Shown here: positions 44,128-51,693 of the stretch, one piece after another
Layout: every line of letters starts with the position of its first letter
How positions within the stretch are numbered: position 1 is the first letter of the stretch
From: Bog-756 sp052326605
Lineage (GTDB): Bacteria; Actinomycetota; Acidimicrobiia; Acidimicrobiales; RAAP-2
Direction of reading: 5' to 3'
Length of the DNA: 64,000 bases
Assembly (NCBI GenBank): GCA_052326605.1
Contig: JBKQMB010000092.1
Span: forward strand, 1-64,000
Position numbers and translations under genes: made by a program
Notes under the pieces: generated by a model
What the model saw: the letters and a program-made list of their open reading frames with translations, nothing else
Database searches by the model: none
What the model was told of the DNA's origin: nothing

Positions 44128-45074
44128 GCCTGCAACCTGACCCGGGGCTCGGCGAAGGCGTGCAGGATGTCGACCGCGGTGGTGAGCAGGACGACGAAGA
44201 ACGTGCCGTACATCACGATCACCATGATGGGCGGGATATCGAGCAGGCCGATCGACTCGGCCGCGTACTGGCCGACTCCCTGGAGGTTGAAGAGGGTCTC
44301 GATCAGGATGGCCCCGCCTCCGATCACCCCGGCGAAGTCGAGGCCCCACAGCGAGATGATCGGGATCATGGATGTCCGCAGGACGTGGTGGACGAGGATG
44401 CGGCGCTTGGTCAGGCCCTTCGCCTTGGCCGTGCGGACGAAGTCCTCACCCTCCGTTTCGATGATGCTCGATCGCAGGACCCGCGAGTAGAGCCCGATGA
44501 ATCCGACCGACAAGCACAGCCAGGGCAGGATCATGTGGTCCAACCAGCCGAAGAAGCTCTGGCTGATCGGCACGTATCCCCCATTGGGGAAGATGGAGAC
44601 CTTGTAGGCCAAGAAGTAGAGGGCGACGGCGCCGATCACATAGACGGGCACGGAGATGCTCACCGACGCCAGCACGCCCATCAGCCGGTCGACGGTGCCG
44701 CCGATGCGCCGGGAGCTGATGACACCGATGACGATGGCGCCCGACAGCCAGATCACCGATGCCCCCACGGCGAGGGATACGGTCGCCGGCAGTCCGGCCC
44801 GGAGCTGTCCCAGCACGTTGATGTTCCCCGAGTAGGAGACGACGGAGCCGGTGAAGATCTTCTTCATCATGTCGGCGTACTGCACGTACAGGGGCTGGTT
44901 GAACCCCCACTCCTTGACCACCGCCACCAGCGTGGCCGGCGATGCGCCGCGGCCGGCGATGCGCAGCGCCGGGTTCCCGTTGGGGATCACCTGGAAGATC
45001 AAGAAGGTGAAGACCGAAACGAGAAAGAGCACCACCAGGCTCGACACCAGTCGGCGTGCGATGTACCGGGCCAC
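44124..45074 (-). CDS. Oligopeptide-type ABC permease (DppB-like)
   Basis: A 316-residue inner-membrane permease with about six helices. The first (VSSLVVLFLVSVFTFLIFQVIP) is typical of DppB/OppB. The EAA coupling loop is in RTAKAKGLTKRRILVHHVL, contacting an ATPase. GTG 45074 abuts the DppC-like stop (TAAGTG), so translation is coupled. Confidence 0.92.
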   Translation of the reverse strand: MARYIARRLVSSLVVLFLVSVFTFLIFQVIPNGNPALRIAGRGASPATLVAVVKEWGFNQPLYVQYADMMKKIFTGSVVSYSGNINVLGQLRAGLPATVSLAVGASVIWLSGAIVIGVISSRRIGGTVDRLMGVLASVSISVPVYVIGAVALYFLAYKVSIFPNGGYVPISQSFFGWLDHMILPWLCLSVGFIGLYSRVLRSSIIETEGEDFVRTAKAKGLTKRRILVHHVLRTSMIPIISLWGLDFAGVIGGGAILIETLFNLQGVGQYAAESIGLLDIPPIMVIVMYGTFFVVLLTTAVDILHAFAEPRVRLQA

Positions 45075-46091
45075 TTACCGCCCTGCCATGGAGGTGGTGG
45101 TGCCGATGGCGTTGCGGAGGCTCTCCCCGAAGAGGTTCATCGAGACGGTCGTGGCCACCAGCATGATCACCGGCGCGAACAGCAGGCTCGGGGTGCTGGT
45201 GATGAGAGCGACACCGGAGGCGATCATCGTCCCCCACGAGGGGTTCGGGGCCTGCACCCCAGCCCCGAGGTAGGACAGGCCCGCTTCGAGGAGGATGGCG
45301 TTGGCCACGATCAGCGGGACGAACACGACCACGGCCGAGGTCACGTTGGGGAGCACTTCCGAGACGATGATCGACATCGAGCCCTTTCCGAGGAGGCGGG
45401 CAGCGGCGACGAACTCCCGCTCCCTCAGGAGGAGGACCTGGGTGCGGATGGGCCGGGCGAGGTAGGGGATGAAGACGAACCCGATGATCAGGGCGGGGAC
45501 GAACAGGGAGTTCCCGCTGATGACCAACGGCCCGAGCTTGAGGCCTCCGAGCTCCAGGGCGGTCCCGAGGGCGATGCCCAACAGCACCACCGGGTAGGCC
45601 CAGATGACGTCGAGGGCGCGGGACAGCACGGTGTCGGTCCAGCCGCGGAAGAAGCCGGCGAGGATACCGGTCAGCGTGCCGAAGGTCAGCGTGATCGCTG
45701 CGGCCAGGAACCCGATCATCAGCGAGGTCCGGCCGCCGTAGAGCAGGCGGACCGCCACGTCCCGGCCGTTGCTGTCCGCTCCGAGGAGGAACTTCGACTG
45801 CCAGGTAGGACCGATGGGGATCCCCGAGGTCGACACTACGTCGGTCGGCTTGCCCCCCACCCGGATCACCTCGGTCACGTGGTTGTCGTTGGGGCCGGTG
45901 CCCGCCACGTACTTCGCGTACAAGGGGGCACAGAGGCAGGCGATCACGATCAGGGCGAAGACGATCACCGAGCCGATGGCGACCTTGTCGTGCAGCAGCC
46001 GGCGGAGGGCCGCACGGCGATGTCGCTCACCATGCGGGCTCGGGGTGTCGGCAGCGAGGGTCTCCGATGACGAGAGTGCGATCGGGCTCAC
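45075..46091 (-). CDS. Oligopeptide-type ABC permease (DppC-like)
   Basis: A 338-residue permease. A polar ~30-residue N-terminus precedes the first helix (GSVIVFALIVIACLCAPLY). The conserved FLLGADSNGRDVAVRLLYGGRTSL is the DppC/OppC hallmark before the core helices, and the EAA loop is EFVAAARLLGKGSM. GTG 46091 overlaps the binding-protein stop by 4 bp. It pairs with the DppB-like permease. Confidence 0.92.
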   Translation of the reverse strand: MSPIALSSSETLAADTPSPHGERHRRAALRRLLHDKVAIGSVIVFALIVIACLCAPLYAKYVAGTGPNDNHVTEVIRVGGKPTDVVSTSGIPIGPTWQSKFLLGADSNGRDVAVRLLYGGRTSLMIGFLAAAITLTFGTLTGILAGFFRGWTDTVLSRALDVIWAYPVVLLGIALGTALELGGLKLGPLVISGNSLFVPALIIGFVFIPYLARPIRTQVLLLREREFVAAARLLGKGSMSIIVSEVLPNVTSAVVVFVPLIVANAILLEAGLSYLGAGVQAPNPSWGTMIASGVALITSTPSLLFAPVIMLVATTVSMNLFGESLRNAIGTTTSMAGR

Positions 46092-47737
46092 GAGGTGAGC
46101 TGCCAGCTGCTGAAGTCGTTGAGGTAGATCGGCGAGAAGATCGCCGTGGTGAAGTCGATCCGGTTGGACAGGAACTTCGAGAGCTGGGCGTAGCCGTAGA
46201 CGAACTCGTAGGCCTGGGTGTTGACGTAGGTGTCGAGGCTGGCCCACTGCTGCGCCACGGTCGGGAGCTGGCTGGTCGGCACCTGGTCGAGCGCGGCGGT
46301 CGCCTTTTCGATGACCGGGTCGTCGACGTAGCTGTAGTTGATGTTGTGGGTCGGGTTGATGCTGGCTGCCGACAGGGGGATGTAGAAATCGACCGGGTTG
46401 GGGAAGTCCTGGAGCCAGTCGCCGTCCCCGGTCTGGGCCTTGGTCGCCGCGTCCCCGATGGTCGATCCGTAGATGGCCGGGGCGGTCAGCTTGACCGAGG
46501 CGTTGAAGCCGATCGAGTTCAACACGCTGGCGTAGTACTGGACGTAGGCGGAGCGGGGGCTGGTGTTGAACCCCCACACCGTCACCGGGGCGCCGGTCAG
46601 GCCCGAGCTGGCCACGAGCGCCTTGGCCTTGGCCACGTCGGGCCCGTTGGTCTGGTTGACGCAGTTCCCGTCCTGATGGCCGACGACCCCGGGGGGGATG
46701 AAGTTGCATCCCGGGGAGAGGAATCCACTGGACAACCGTTCGAGGGCGGTCCGGTCGACCGCCTCGGACAAGGCGATGCGTGCGTTCTTGTTGTCGAAGG
46801 GGGCGATGGTGGTGTTCATCCAGAAGTAGAAGGTCCAGGGGGTGGGGATGGTCTCGAACCGCGAGGACGCCGTCGACTTGATCGACGAGAGCAGCGTGGC
46901 GGGGATGGGGCTGCTCGGGTCGAAGGCGTCCACCTTGTTCTGCAGGACGTTCTCCGCGGCGATGAGCGGGTTGCTCTCGGTGGAGACGCTGACGTCGACG
47001 TGCCCGAGGGGTATGCCGGGGAGGTGAAAGGAGGCGAACCCGGGCGTCCGCACCAGCTCGAAGGAGGAGTTGGAGACGACGTTCTCGAACATGTAGGGGC
47101 CGACACCCACCGGCGGATTCGAGATCTGGTCGGTCATCGGCGTGCCCGTCGGCACCAGCCCCGCGGCGGTGAAGGCGAGGACGTTGTCGAACGGCCCGTA
47201 GTCGGTGATCAGATTGATGGTGATCTGGTTGGTGCTCGGGTCCGAGACGATGCCGCTGATCGACGAGGCCTTCCCGGACTGGTAGTCGGTCGCCCCGGCG
47301 ATGGTCGTGGTGAGGAAGGACACGCCGCCCCAGTTCAACTTGATGTCGCGCTCGATGGCGTAGGCGAAGTCACCGACCTGGACCGGTTTCCCGTTCGAGT
47401 ACTTGAGGCCCGATCGGAGCGTGAGGGTGTAGGTCTTGCCGCCGTTGGTGATCACGGGCATGCCCGTGGCCAGGCCCGGGATCACCTGGGACCCGGCAGT
47501 GCCGTTGGCGTGGGCGTAGGTGAGCAGACCGGTGTAGACGAGCCAATCAGCGTCCTGTGACTGGGCGGTGTAGGCCAGTCCGGGGTCGAGTGTCCCGGGC
47601 GACGACACCAGATCGACGGTGGCGATCCCGCCGCCGCTGCCGCCGCTGCCGGTGGACGTGCTCGAGCTCCCCCCACCGCAGGCGGCCAGCAGGATGGCAG
47701 CCGCCACAGCCAGCGCGCCGGCCCTCGTCGATTTCAT
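46088..47737 (-). CDS. Family 5 extracellular solute-binding lipoprotein, from an internal start
   Basis: A 549-residue lipoprotein if begun at ATG 47737 (MKSTRAGALAVAAAILLAACGGG), giving an ideal signal peptide with lipobox LAAC. A GTG at 47806 with a perfect AGGAGG five bases before it would add 23 residues. The mature part has the SBP_bac_5 features: YTLTLRSGLKYSNGKPV, the PVGVGPYMFENV turn and IALSEAVDRTALE. It delivers peptide-like or amide-containing ligands to the DppBC permease. The start is inferred; the same frame is also read from the regulator upstream. Confidence 0.7.
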   Translation of the reverse strand: MKSTRAGALAVAAAILLAACGGGSSSTSTGSGGSGGGIATVDLVSSPGTLDPGLAYTAQSQDADWLVYTGLLTYAHANGTAGSQVIPGLATGMPVITNGGKTYTLTLRSGLKYSNGKPVQVGDFAYAIERDIKLNWGGVSFLTTTIAGATDYQSGKASSISGIVSDPSTNQITINLITDYGPFDNVLAFTAAGLVPTGTPMTDQISNPPVGVGPYMFENVVSNSSFELVRTPGFASFHLPGIPLGHVDVSVSTESNPLIAAENVLQNKVDAFDPSSPIPATLLSSIKSTASSRFETIPTPWTFYFWMNTTIAPFDNKNARIALSEAVDRTALERLSSGFLSPGCNFIPPGVVGHQDGNCVNQTNGPDVAKAKALVASSGLTGAPVTVWGFNTSPRSAYVQYYASVLNSIGFNASVKLTAPAIYGSTIGDAATKAQTGDGDWLQDFPNPVDFYIPLSAASINPTHNINYSYVDDPVIEKATAALDQVPTSQLPTVAQQWASLDTYVNTQAYEFVYGYAQLSKFLSNRIDFTTAIFSPIYLNDFSSWQLTS

Positions 47738-49030
47738 GATTCCGATGTTCACTGACTCTCCCATCCCAGGTGTCTCCGGTCGATGCTGCTCGACGCTCGT
47801 CGTCACTCTGTCCTCCTGCTCCGTCAACTCCGCACTCTGTCCTCCTGCTCCGTCCTCCAGGGCCTCTGCCAGCACCGTCAGGGAGCGTCGCAACTCGTCG
47901 TCGCCGCTCGCGTCGACCACGGCACCGAGCTCCCGGTACGCGGCCTCGAGGGCGATCGCCACCGCGCCGAGTGCCCCGGCCGGATCACCCAGGTGCGAGA
48001 TCCGGAGCCTCGGCGCCGTCTCCAGTGCGTCGCCCAGTCGCTGCTGGACCAAGGGGAGGACAGCGCCCAGTGACCGAGACACGCCACCGCCGATGACGAT
48101 CACCTCCGGTTCGTAGGCAACGGCGCACGCCATGCAGCCGGCGAACAGAGCGTCGAGGATCCGTTCGCGCAACAGGACCCGGGGTCCGGGGTCGTCGCCG
48201 CCGAGCACCGCCATGGGACTCGGCTCCTCCAACCCGAGCTCCTCGGCCGCCCTGGTGATGGCGGTTTCGCTGATGACGTCCTCCAGCACGGTCCCGTCGA
48301 GCGCCACCGGTAGCATGCCGATCTCACCGACCAGGCCGGTTGCCCCGGTGAGCAGGCGACCCTGCAGGGCGACGCCGGCGCCCACGCCCGTCCCGATGGT
48401 CACCATCACGGCGACCTCGGCCCCGATGGCGGCCCCGGCACAGAGCTCGCCGAACAGGGCGAGGTTCGAGTCGTTCTCGACGATGCAGGTCCGTTCGAAC
48501 CCCGCCTCGAGTTGCCGGCGGAAGCGGTCTCCCTCGATGGCCCTGAGGTTGGGTGCGTGGCGGATCCGCCCGGTGTCGGCCTGCACGACACCGGGTACAC
48601 CGACCACAGCTGAAGTGGGGGGTGTCCGGCCCTGGTCGGCGCATGCCTTGGTCACCTGGTCGGTGAGCCAACCCGCCAGCTCCTTCGAGGTGCCCACCTG
48701 GGCCGTGGGGGCACGCCACGCGGACACCAGCCGTGCCCGATGGTCGGCCAGGATGAAGCGGGTCGATGTGCCCCCGATGTCGGTGCCGCAGACCAGGTCG
48801 TCCGCGCCCCGGAATCCGAGTGTCTGGGTCGACCGGCCGATGGCCGGCCCGTTGGCCAGCGGTCCCTCGACGATCTGTCCGCCCTCGACCAGTTGGCGCA
48901 CCAGCCGGGAGACGGTCGCCTTGCTGAGGCCCGTGTCGTGCACGATCTGCTGTCGGTTCGACTCGCCGCGGAGCACCACGGTCCGCATGATGGCGGCCTC
49001 GTTCTGGAGACGTGCGTCAGAGGTTCTCAC
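46088..49030 (-). CDS. Single ORF: ROK-family regulator joined to a peptide-binding lipoprotein
   Basis: No stop codon separates a ROK repressor (residues 1 to ~405) from a family-5 extracellular binding protein (residues ~432-980). The regulator has a winged HTH (NRQQIVHDTGLSKATVSRLV), GTDIGGTSTRF and ENDSNLALFGE, but the usual CxCGxxGC zinc motif of ROK proteins is missing. The binding-protein part starts with a full lipoprotein signal (LAVAAAILLAAC). As one chain this would put a DNA-binding protein in front of an export signal. An internal start is the more likely way to make the transporter part (see 46088-47737). GTG 49030 is the start. ROK proteins sense sugars or amino sugars. Confidence 0.75.
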   Translation of the reverse strand: MRTSDARLQNEAAIMRTVVLRGESNRQQIVHDTGLSKATVSRLVRQLVEGGQIVEGPLANGPAIGRSTQTLGFRGADDLVCGTDIGGTSTRFILADHRARLVSAWRAPTAQVGTSKELAGWLTDQVTKACADQGRTPPTSAVVGVPGVVQADTGRIRHAPNLRAIEGDRFRRQLEAGFERTCIVENDSNLALFGELCAGAAIGAEVAVMVTIGTGVGAGVALQGRLLTGATGLVGEIGMLPVALDGTVLEDVISETAITRAAEELGLEEPSPMAVLGGDDPGPRVLLRERILDALFAGCMACAVAYEPEVIVIGGGVSRSLGAVLPLVQQRLGDALETAPRLRISHLGDPAGALGAVAIALEAAYRELGAVVDASGDDELRRSLTVLAEALEDGAGGQSAELTEQEDRVTTSVEQHRPETPGMGESVNIGIMKSTRAGALAVAAAILLAACGGGSSSTSTGSGGSGGGIATVDLVSSPGTLDPGLAYTAQSQDADWLVYTGLLTYAHANGTAGSQVIPGLATGMPVITNGGKTYTLTLRSGLKYSNGKPVQVGDFAYAIERDIKLNWGGVSFLTTTIAGATDYQSGKASSISGIVSDPSTNQITINLITDYGPFDNVLAFTAAGLVPTGTPMTDQISNPPVGVGPYMFENVVSNSSFELVRTPGFASFHLPGIPLGHVDVSVSTESNPLIAAENVLQNKVDAFDPSSPIPATLLSSIKSTASSRFETIPTPWTFYFWMNTTIAPFDNKNARIALSEAVDRTALERLSSGFLSPGCNFIPPGVVGHQDGNCVNQTNGPDVAKAKALVASSGLTGAPVTVWGFNTSPRSAYVQYYASVLNSIGFNASVKLTAPAIYGSTIGDAATKAQTGDGDWLQDFPNPVDFYIPLSAASINPTHNINYSYVDDPVIEKATAALDQVPTSQLPTVAQQWASLDTYVNTQAYEFVYGYAQLSKFLSNRIDFTTAIFSPIYLNDFSSWQLTS
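47804..47854 (-). repeat. 22-bp direct repeat carrying two ribosome-binding-site/GTG cassettes
   Basis: Bases 47804-47825 and 47833-47854 are identical, with a period of 29. On the minus strand each copy contains AGGAGG, five bases and GTG. The first GTG is out of frame and stops after three codons (GTG CGG AGT TGA). The second is in frame with the binding protein. A 29-base duplication also changes the reading frame across this junction. Confidence 0.85.
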
Positions 49031-49049
49031 CGGGCCTGCCCGGGTGTAA

Positions 49050-49076
49050 GTTTCACTGTGAGACAGGTTCTAGGTT
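49050..49076. promoter_or_regulatory. Candidate ROK operator and divergent promoter
   Basis: GTTTCACTGTGAGAC (49050-49064) is an inverted repeat with 7-base arms, one mismatch and a one-base centre. TAGGTT (49071-49076) fits a -10 box for the peptidase gene at 49120, so the palindrome lies in the -10/-35 spacer. It also lies ~20-35 bases upstream of the regulator's own start. This is the expected place for autoregulation and control of both operons. Confidence 0.4.
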
Positions 49077-49119
49077 TGCACCGGCAGCTTGTCAAGGTGG
49101 ATGAGACCGGGGGAGCCCG

Positions 49120-50319
49120 ATGTGCGATTCGTTCGTGACCGTCACCGACGACGGGGTGATGTTCGCCAAGAACAGCGACCGCGACCCCAACGAGTCCCAG
49201 GTGCTCCAGTGGGTCGGGGCCGCCGACCATCAGGCCGGGGCCCGTGTCTCCTGCACGTGGATCGACATCCCCCAGGTCGCCCACACCCACGCGGTGCTGG
49301 TCTCCCGCCCGTGGTGGATGTGGGGGGCGGAGATGGGGGCCAACGAGCACGGGGTGGTCATCGGCAACGAGGCCGTGTTCACCAAGGGCCCCCATGGCGG
49401 CAAGGCGCTCCTCGGCATGGACCTGGTGCGCCTGGGTCTCGAGCGGGCCACCACGGCCGAGGGGGCCGTGGCCGTCATCATCGAACTGCTCGAGCGCCAC
49501 GGCCAGGGAGGCCCTTGCAGCCACGAGCGCCCCGGCTTCACCTACGACAACAGCTTTCTGGTGGCCGATCCCACCGGCGCGTTGGTGGTGGAGACAGCTG
49601 GCCGCCAGTGGGCCACCGAGGCCGTCGCCGGTAGGGGGCGCAGCATCTCCAACGGCCTCACGATCCCCTCCTTCGCCCGGGGGCACGCCGATCGGGTCCG
49701 CACGTGGGTGGCCTCGGCATCGGCCCGCCGCCGGCTGACCGAGCCGCTGGCCTGCCGGGCACGCGGCCCGGCCGACCTCATGGAGGCTCTCCGCGACCAC
49801 GGCGGCACCCCGTCCCCGCGATGGTCGGCCGTCCACGGCGGCCTGGGTGCACCGTGCGTCCATGCGGGAGGGATCCTCTCGTCCAGCCAGACGACGGCGT
49901 CCTGGGTCTCCGACCTGCGGGACGGACCCCGTCATTGGGCGACCGCCACCTCGGCACCCTGTACGTCCCTGTTCAAGCCGGTGGAGATCGCCTCTCCGGT
50001 GGACCTCGGCCCGGTGCCCACCAACGTCTTCGATCCGTGGACGACCTGGTGGCGCCACGAACTCCTGCACCGGAGCACCATGGTCGCCCACGGCACGCTG
50101 TTGCCCCGCTACCACCACGCCCGCACCCGAACCGAGTCGGGGTGGTTCGCCGATCCCCCCTCCTCGGAGGCGGCCTTCCGTGAGGCCGATCACCTCGAGC
50201 ATCAGTGGTTGGCCGACGTCTCCTCCGCCCGCCTGCACGATGGCCGCCCGGCATGGGTTCGCCGAACGTGGCGGGCAGTCGATCGTGCCGCCCGGATCGA
50301 CGAGGAGCTCCACCGGTGA
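49120..50319 (+). CDS. C69-family peptidase / secernin-like Ntn hydrolase
   Basis: A 399-residue cytosolic Ntn hydrolase. MCDSFVTVTDDGVMFAKNSDRDPNE is the secernin/C69 start: Cys2 becomes the N-terminal nucleophile after Met removal. NEAVF, DLVRLGLERA and DNSFLVADPTGALVVETAG are the other conserved blocks. The family contains dipeptidases and amide hydrolases. A GGGGGAG site precedes the ATG at 49120. Divergent from the transport operon and first of two overlapping genes, it probably cleaves the imported amide or peptide. Confidence 0.88.
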   Translation: MCDSFVTVTDDGVMFAKNSDRDPNESQVLQWVGAADHQAGARVSCTWIDIPQVAHTHAVLVSRPWWMWGAEMGANEHGVVIGNEAVFTKGPHGGKALLGMDLVRLGLERATTAEGAVAVIIELLERHGQGGPCSHERPGFTYDNSFLVADPTGALVVETAGRQWATEAVAGRGRSISNGLTIPSFARGHADRVRTWVASASARRRLTEPLACRARGPADLMEALRDHGGTPSPRWSAVHGGLGAPCVHAGGILSSSQTTASWVSDLRDGPRHWATATSAPCTSLFKPVEIASPVDLGPVPTNVFDPWTTWWRHELLHRSTMVAHGTLLPRYHHARTRTESGWFADPPSSEAAFREADHLEHQWLADVSSARLHDGRPAWVRRTWRAVDRAARIDEELHR

Positions 50320-51677
50320 CGGACACCCGCGTGACTGTGGTCGGAGCCGGCCTGTCCGGTCTGGCGGCGGCCCGGAGGCTGCACTCGTCCGGGGTCGACG
50401 TGCTCGTCCTCGAGGCCCGATCGCGGGTGGGGGGCCGCACCGAGGGAGGGCACACCGAGGACGGGACTCCCGTCGAACTGGGCGGGCAGTGGGTGGGCCC
50501 CAGCCAGACCCGGATGTACGCCCTGATCGCGGAGCTCGGACTGGAGACGTTCCCGACCTACAACCGCGGCGAGCACATGGTGCAGCTGGGAGGATCGCAG
50601 GGCCGGATGGCATCGAAGCGCGGCGCGGTGCCCAAGCTGAATCCGTTCGTCCTGGCCGATCTCTTCCAGGGCCTGTCCCGGTTCAAGCGCCTGGCCGACC
50701 GGGTCCCCCTCGACCGGCCCTGGACCGGGCCCGATGCCAGGGCACTGGACAGCCAGACACTGGAGACGTGGATCCTCCGAAACCTCCGCACCCGGACGGG
50801 ACGCAACTACTTCCGGGTGGCCACCGAGGCGGTCTTCTCGGCGGAGAGCAGCAACCTCTCGGCCCTGCACGCCCTCTTCTACGCCCACTCGGGAACCGAC
50901 TTCGAGGGGCTGTTGAGCACCGACGGAGGGGCCCAGCAGGATCGGGTCGTCGGAGGGTCGATCCGGGTCAGCGAAACGATGGCGACCGGCCTCGGCGAGC
51001 GGGTCCGCCTCGACAGCCCGGTGCGGCGCATCGAACAGGACGGGGGGTGGGTGAGGGTCACCACCCGGGCCGGTGAGACCTACGAGTCCGAGCGGGTCAT
51101 CGTCACGCTCCCTCCGACGCTCGCCGGGCGGCTCGAGTACGACCCGATCCTCCCTTCGTGGAGGGACCAGCTGACCCAGCGACTGCCGGCGGGCTCGGTC
51201 ATCAAGCTGCAGGCCGTCTACGAAGAGCCGTTCTGGCGTGACGACGGCCTCACCGGTCAGGCGGCATCGGACCGGGGGCCGGTGAAGGTGACCTTCGACA
51301 ACTCGCCCCCGGGCGGGCACCCTGGTGTGATGATGGGGTTCATCGAGGCCGGCGACGGCCGTGCCGCCGCCCGGCTGTCCCTCGGGGAACGCCGCGCCGC
51401 CGCCATCGCGTGCTTCGTCCGGTACTTCGGGCTCCGGGCGGCCGCGCCTGTCGAGTACATCGAGCGGGACTGGATGGCCGAGGAGTTCAGCCGGGGATGC
51501 TACGGCGCCCACTTCACGCCCGGCGTCTGGAGCGACTTCGGATCGGCACTCACCGAGCCGGTGGGCCTCGTCCACTGGGCCGGTGCCGAGTGCTCCCCGG
51601 TGTGGAACGGGTACATGGAGGGCGCCGTTCGCTCGGGGGAGCAGACGGCCGACGACGTCGTGGCCACCCTGGCGTGA
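50316..51677 (+). CDS. Flavin-containing amine oxidase
   Basis: A 453-residue FAD monoamine-oxidase-type enzyme. VTVVGAGLSGLAAARRL is the FAD dinucleotide motif, followed by VLEARSRVGGRT and GGQWVGPSQ. The C-terminal VHWAGAECSPVWNGYMEGAVRSG matches the flavin-closing segment. A covalent Cys in the usual MAO position is not seen, so FAD may be non-covalent. GTG 50316 overlaps the C69 stop by 4 bp. It would oxidise an amine released by upstream hydrolases to an aldehyde, ammonia and H2O2. Confidence 0.88.
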   Translation: MTDTRVTVVGAGLSGLAAARRLHSSGVDVLVLEARSRVGGRTEGGHTEDGTPVELGGQWVGPSQTRMYALIAELGLETFPTYNRGEHMVQLGGSQGRMASKRGAVPKLNPFVLADLFQGLSRFKRLADRVPLDRPWTGPDARALDSQTLETWILRNLRTRTGRNYFRVATEAVFSAESSNLSALHALFYAHSGTDFEGLLSTDGGAQQDRVVGGSIRVSETMATGLGERVRLDSPVRRIEQDGGWVRVTTRAGETYESERVIVTLPPTLAGRLEYDPILPSWRDQLTQRLPAGSVIKLQAVYEEPFWRDDGLTGQAASDRGPVKVTFDNSPPGGHPGVMMGFIEAGDGRAAARLSLGERRAAAIACFVRYFGLRAAAPVEYIERDWMAEEFSRGCYGAHFTPGVWSDFGSALTEPVGLVHWAGAECSPVWNGYMEGAVRSGEQTADDVVATLA

Positions 51678-51693
51678 CGCGGAGGCGTCCCGG

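Noticed and set aside
44160..46070. Long plus-strand open frame over the dppB/dppC genes
   Set aside because: It is Asp/Glu/His/Gly-rich antisense text typical of GC-rich coding DNA. The opposite strand encodes clear permeases.
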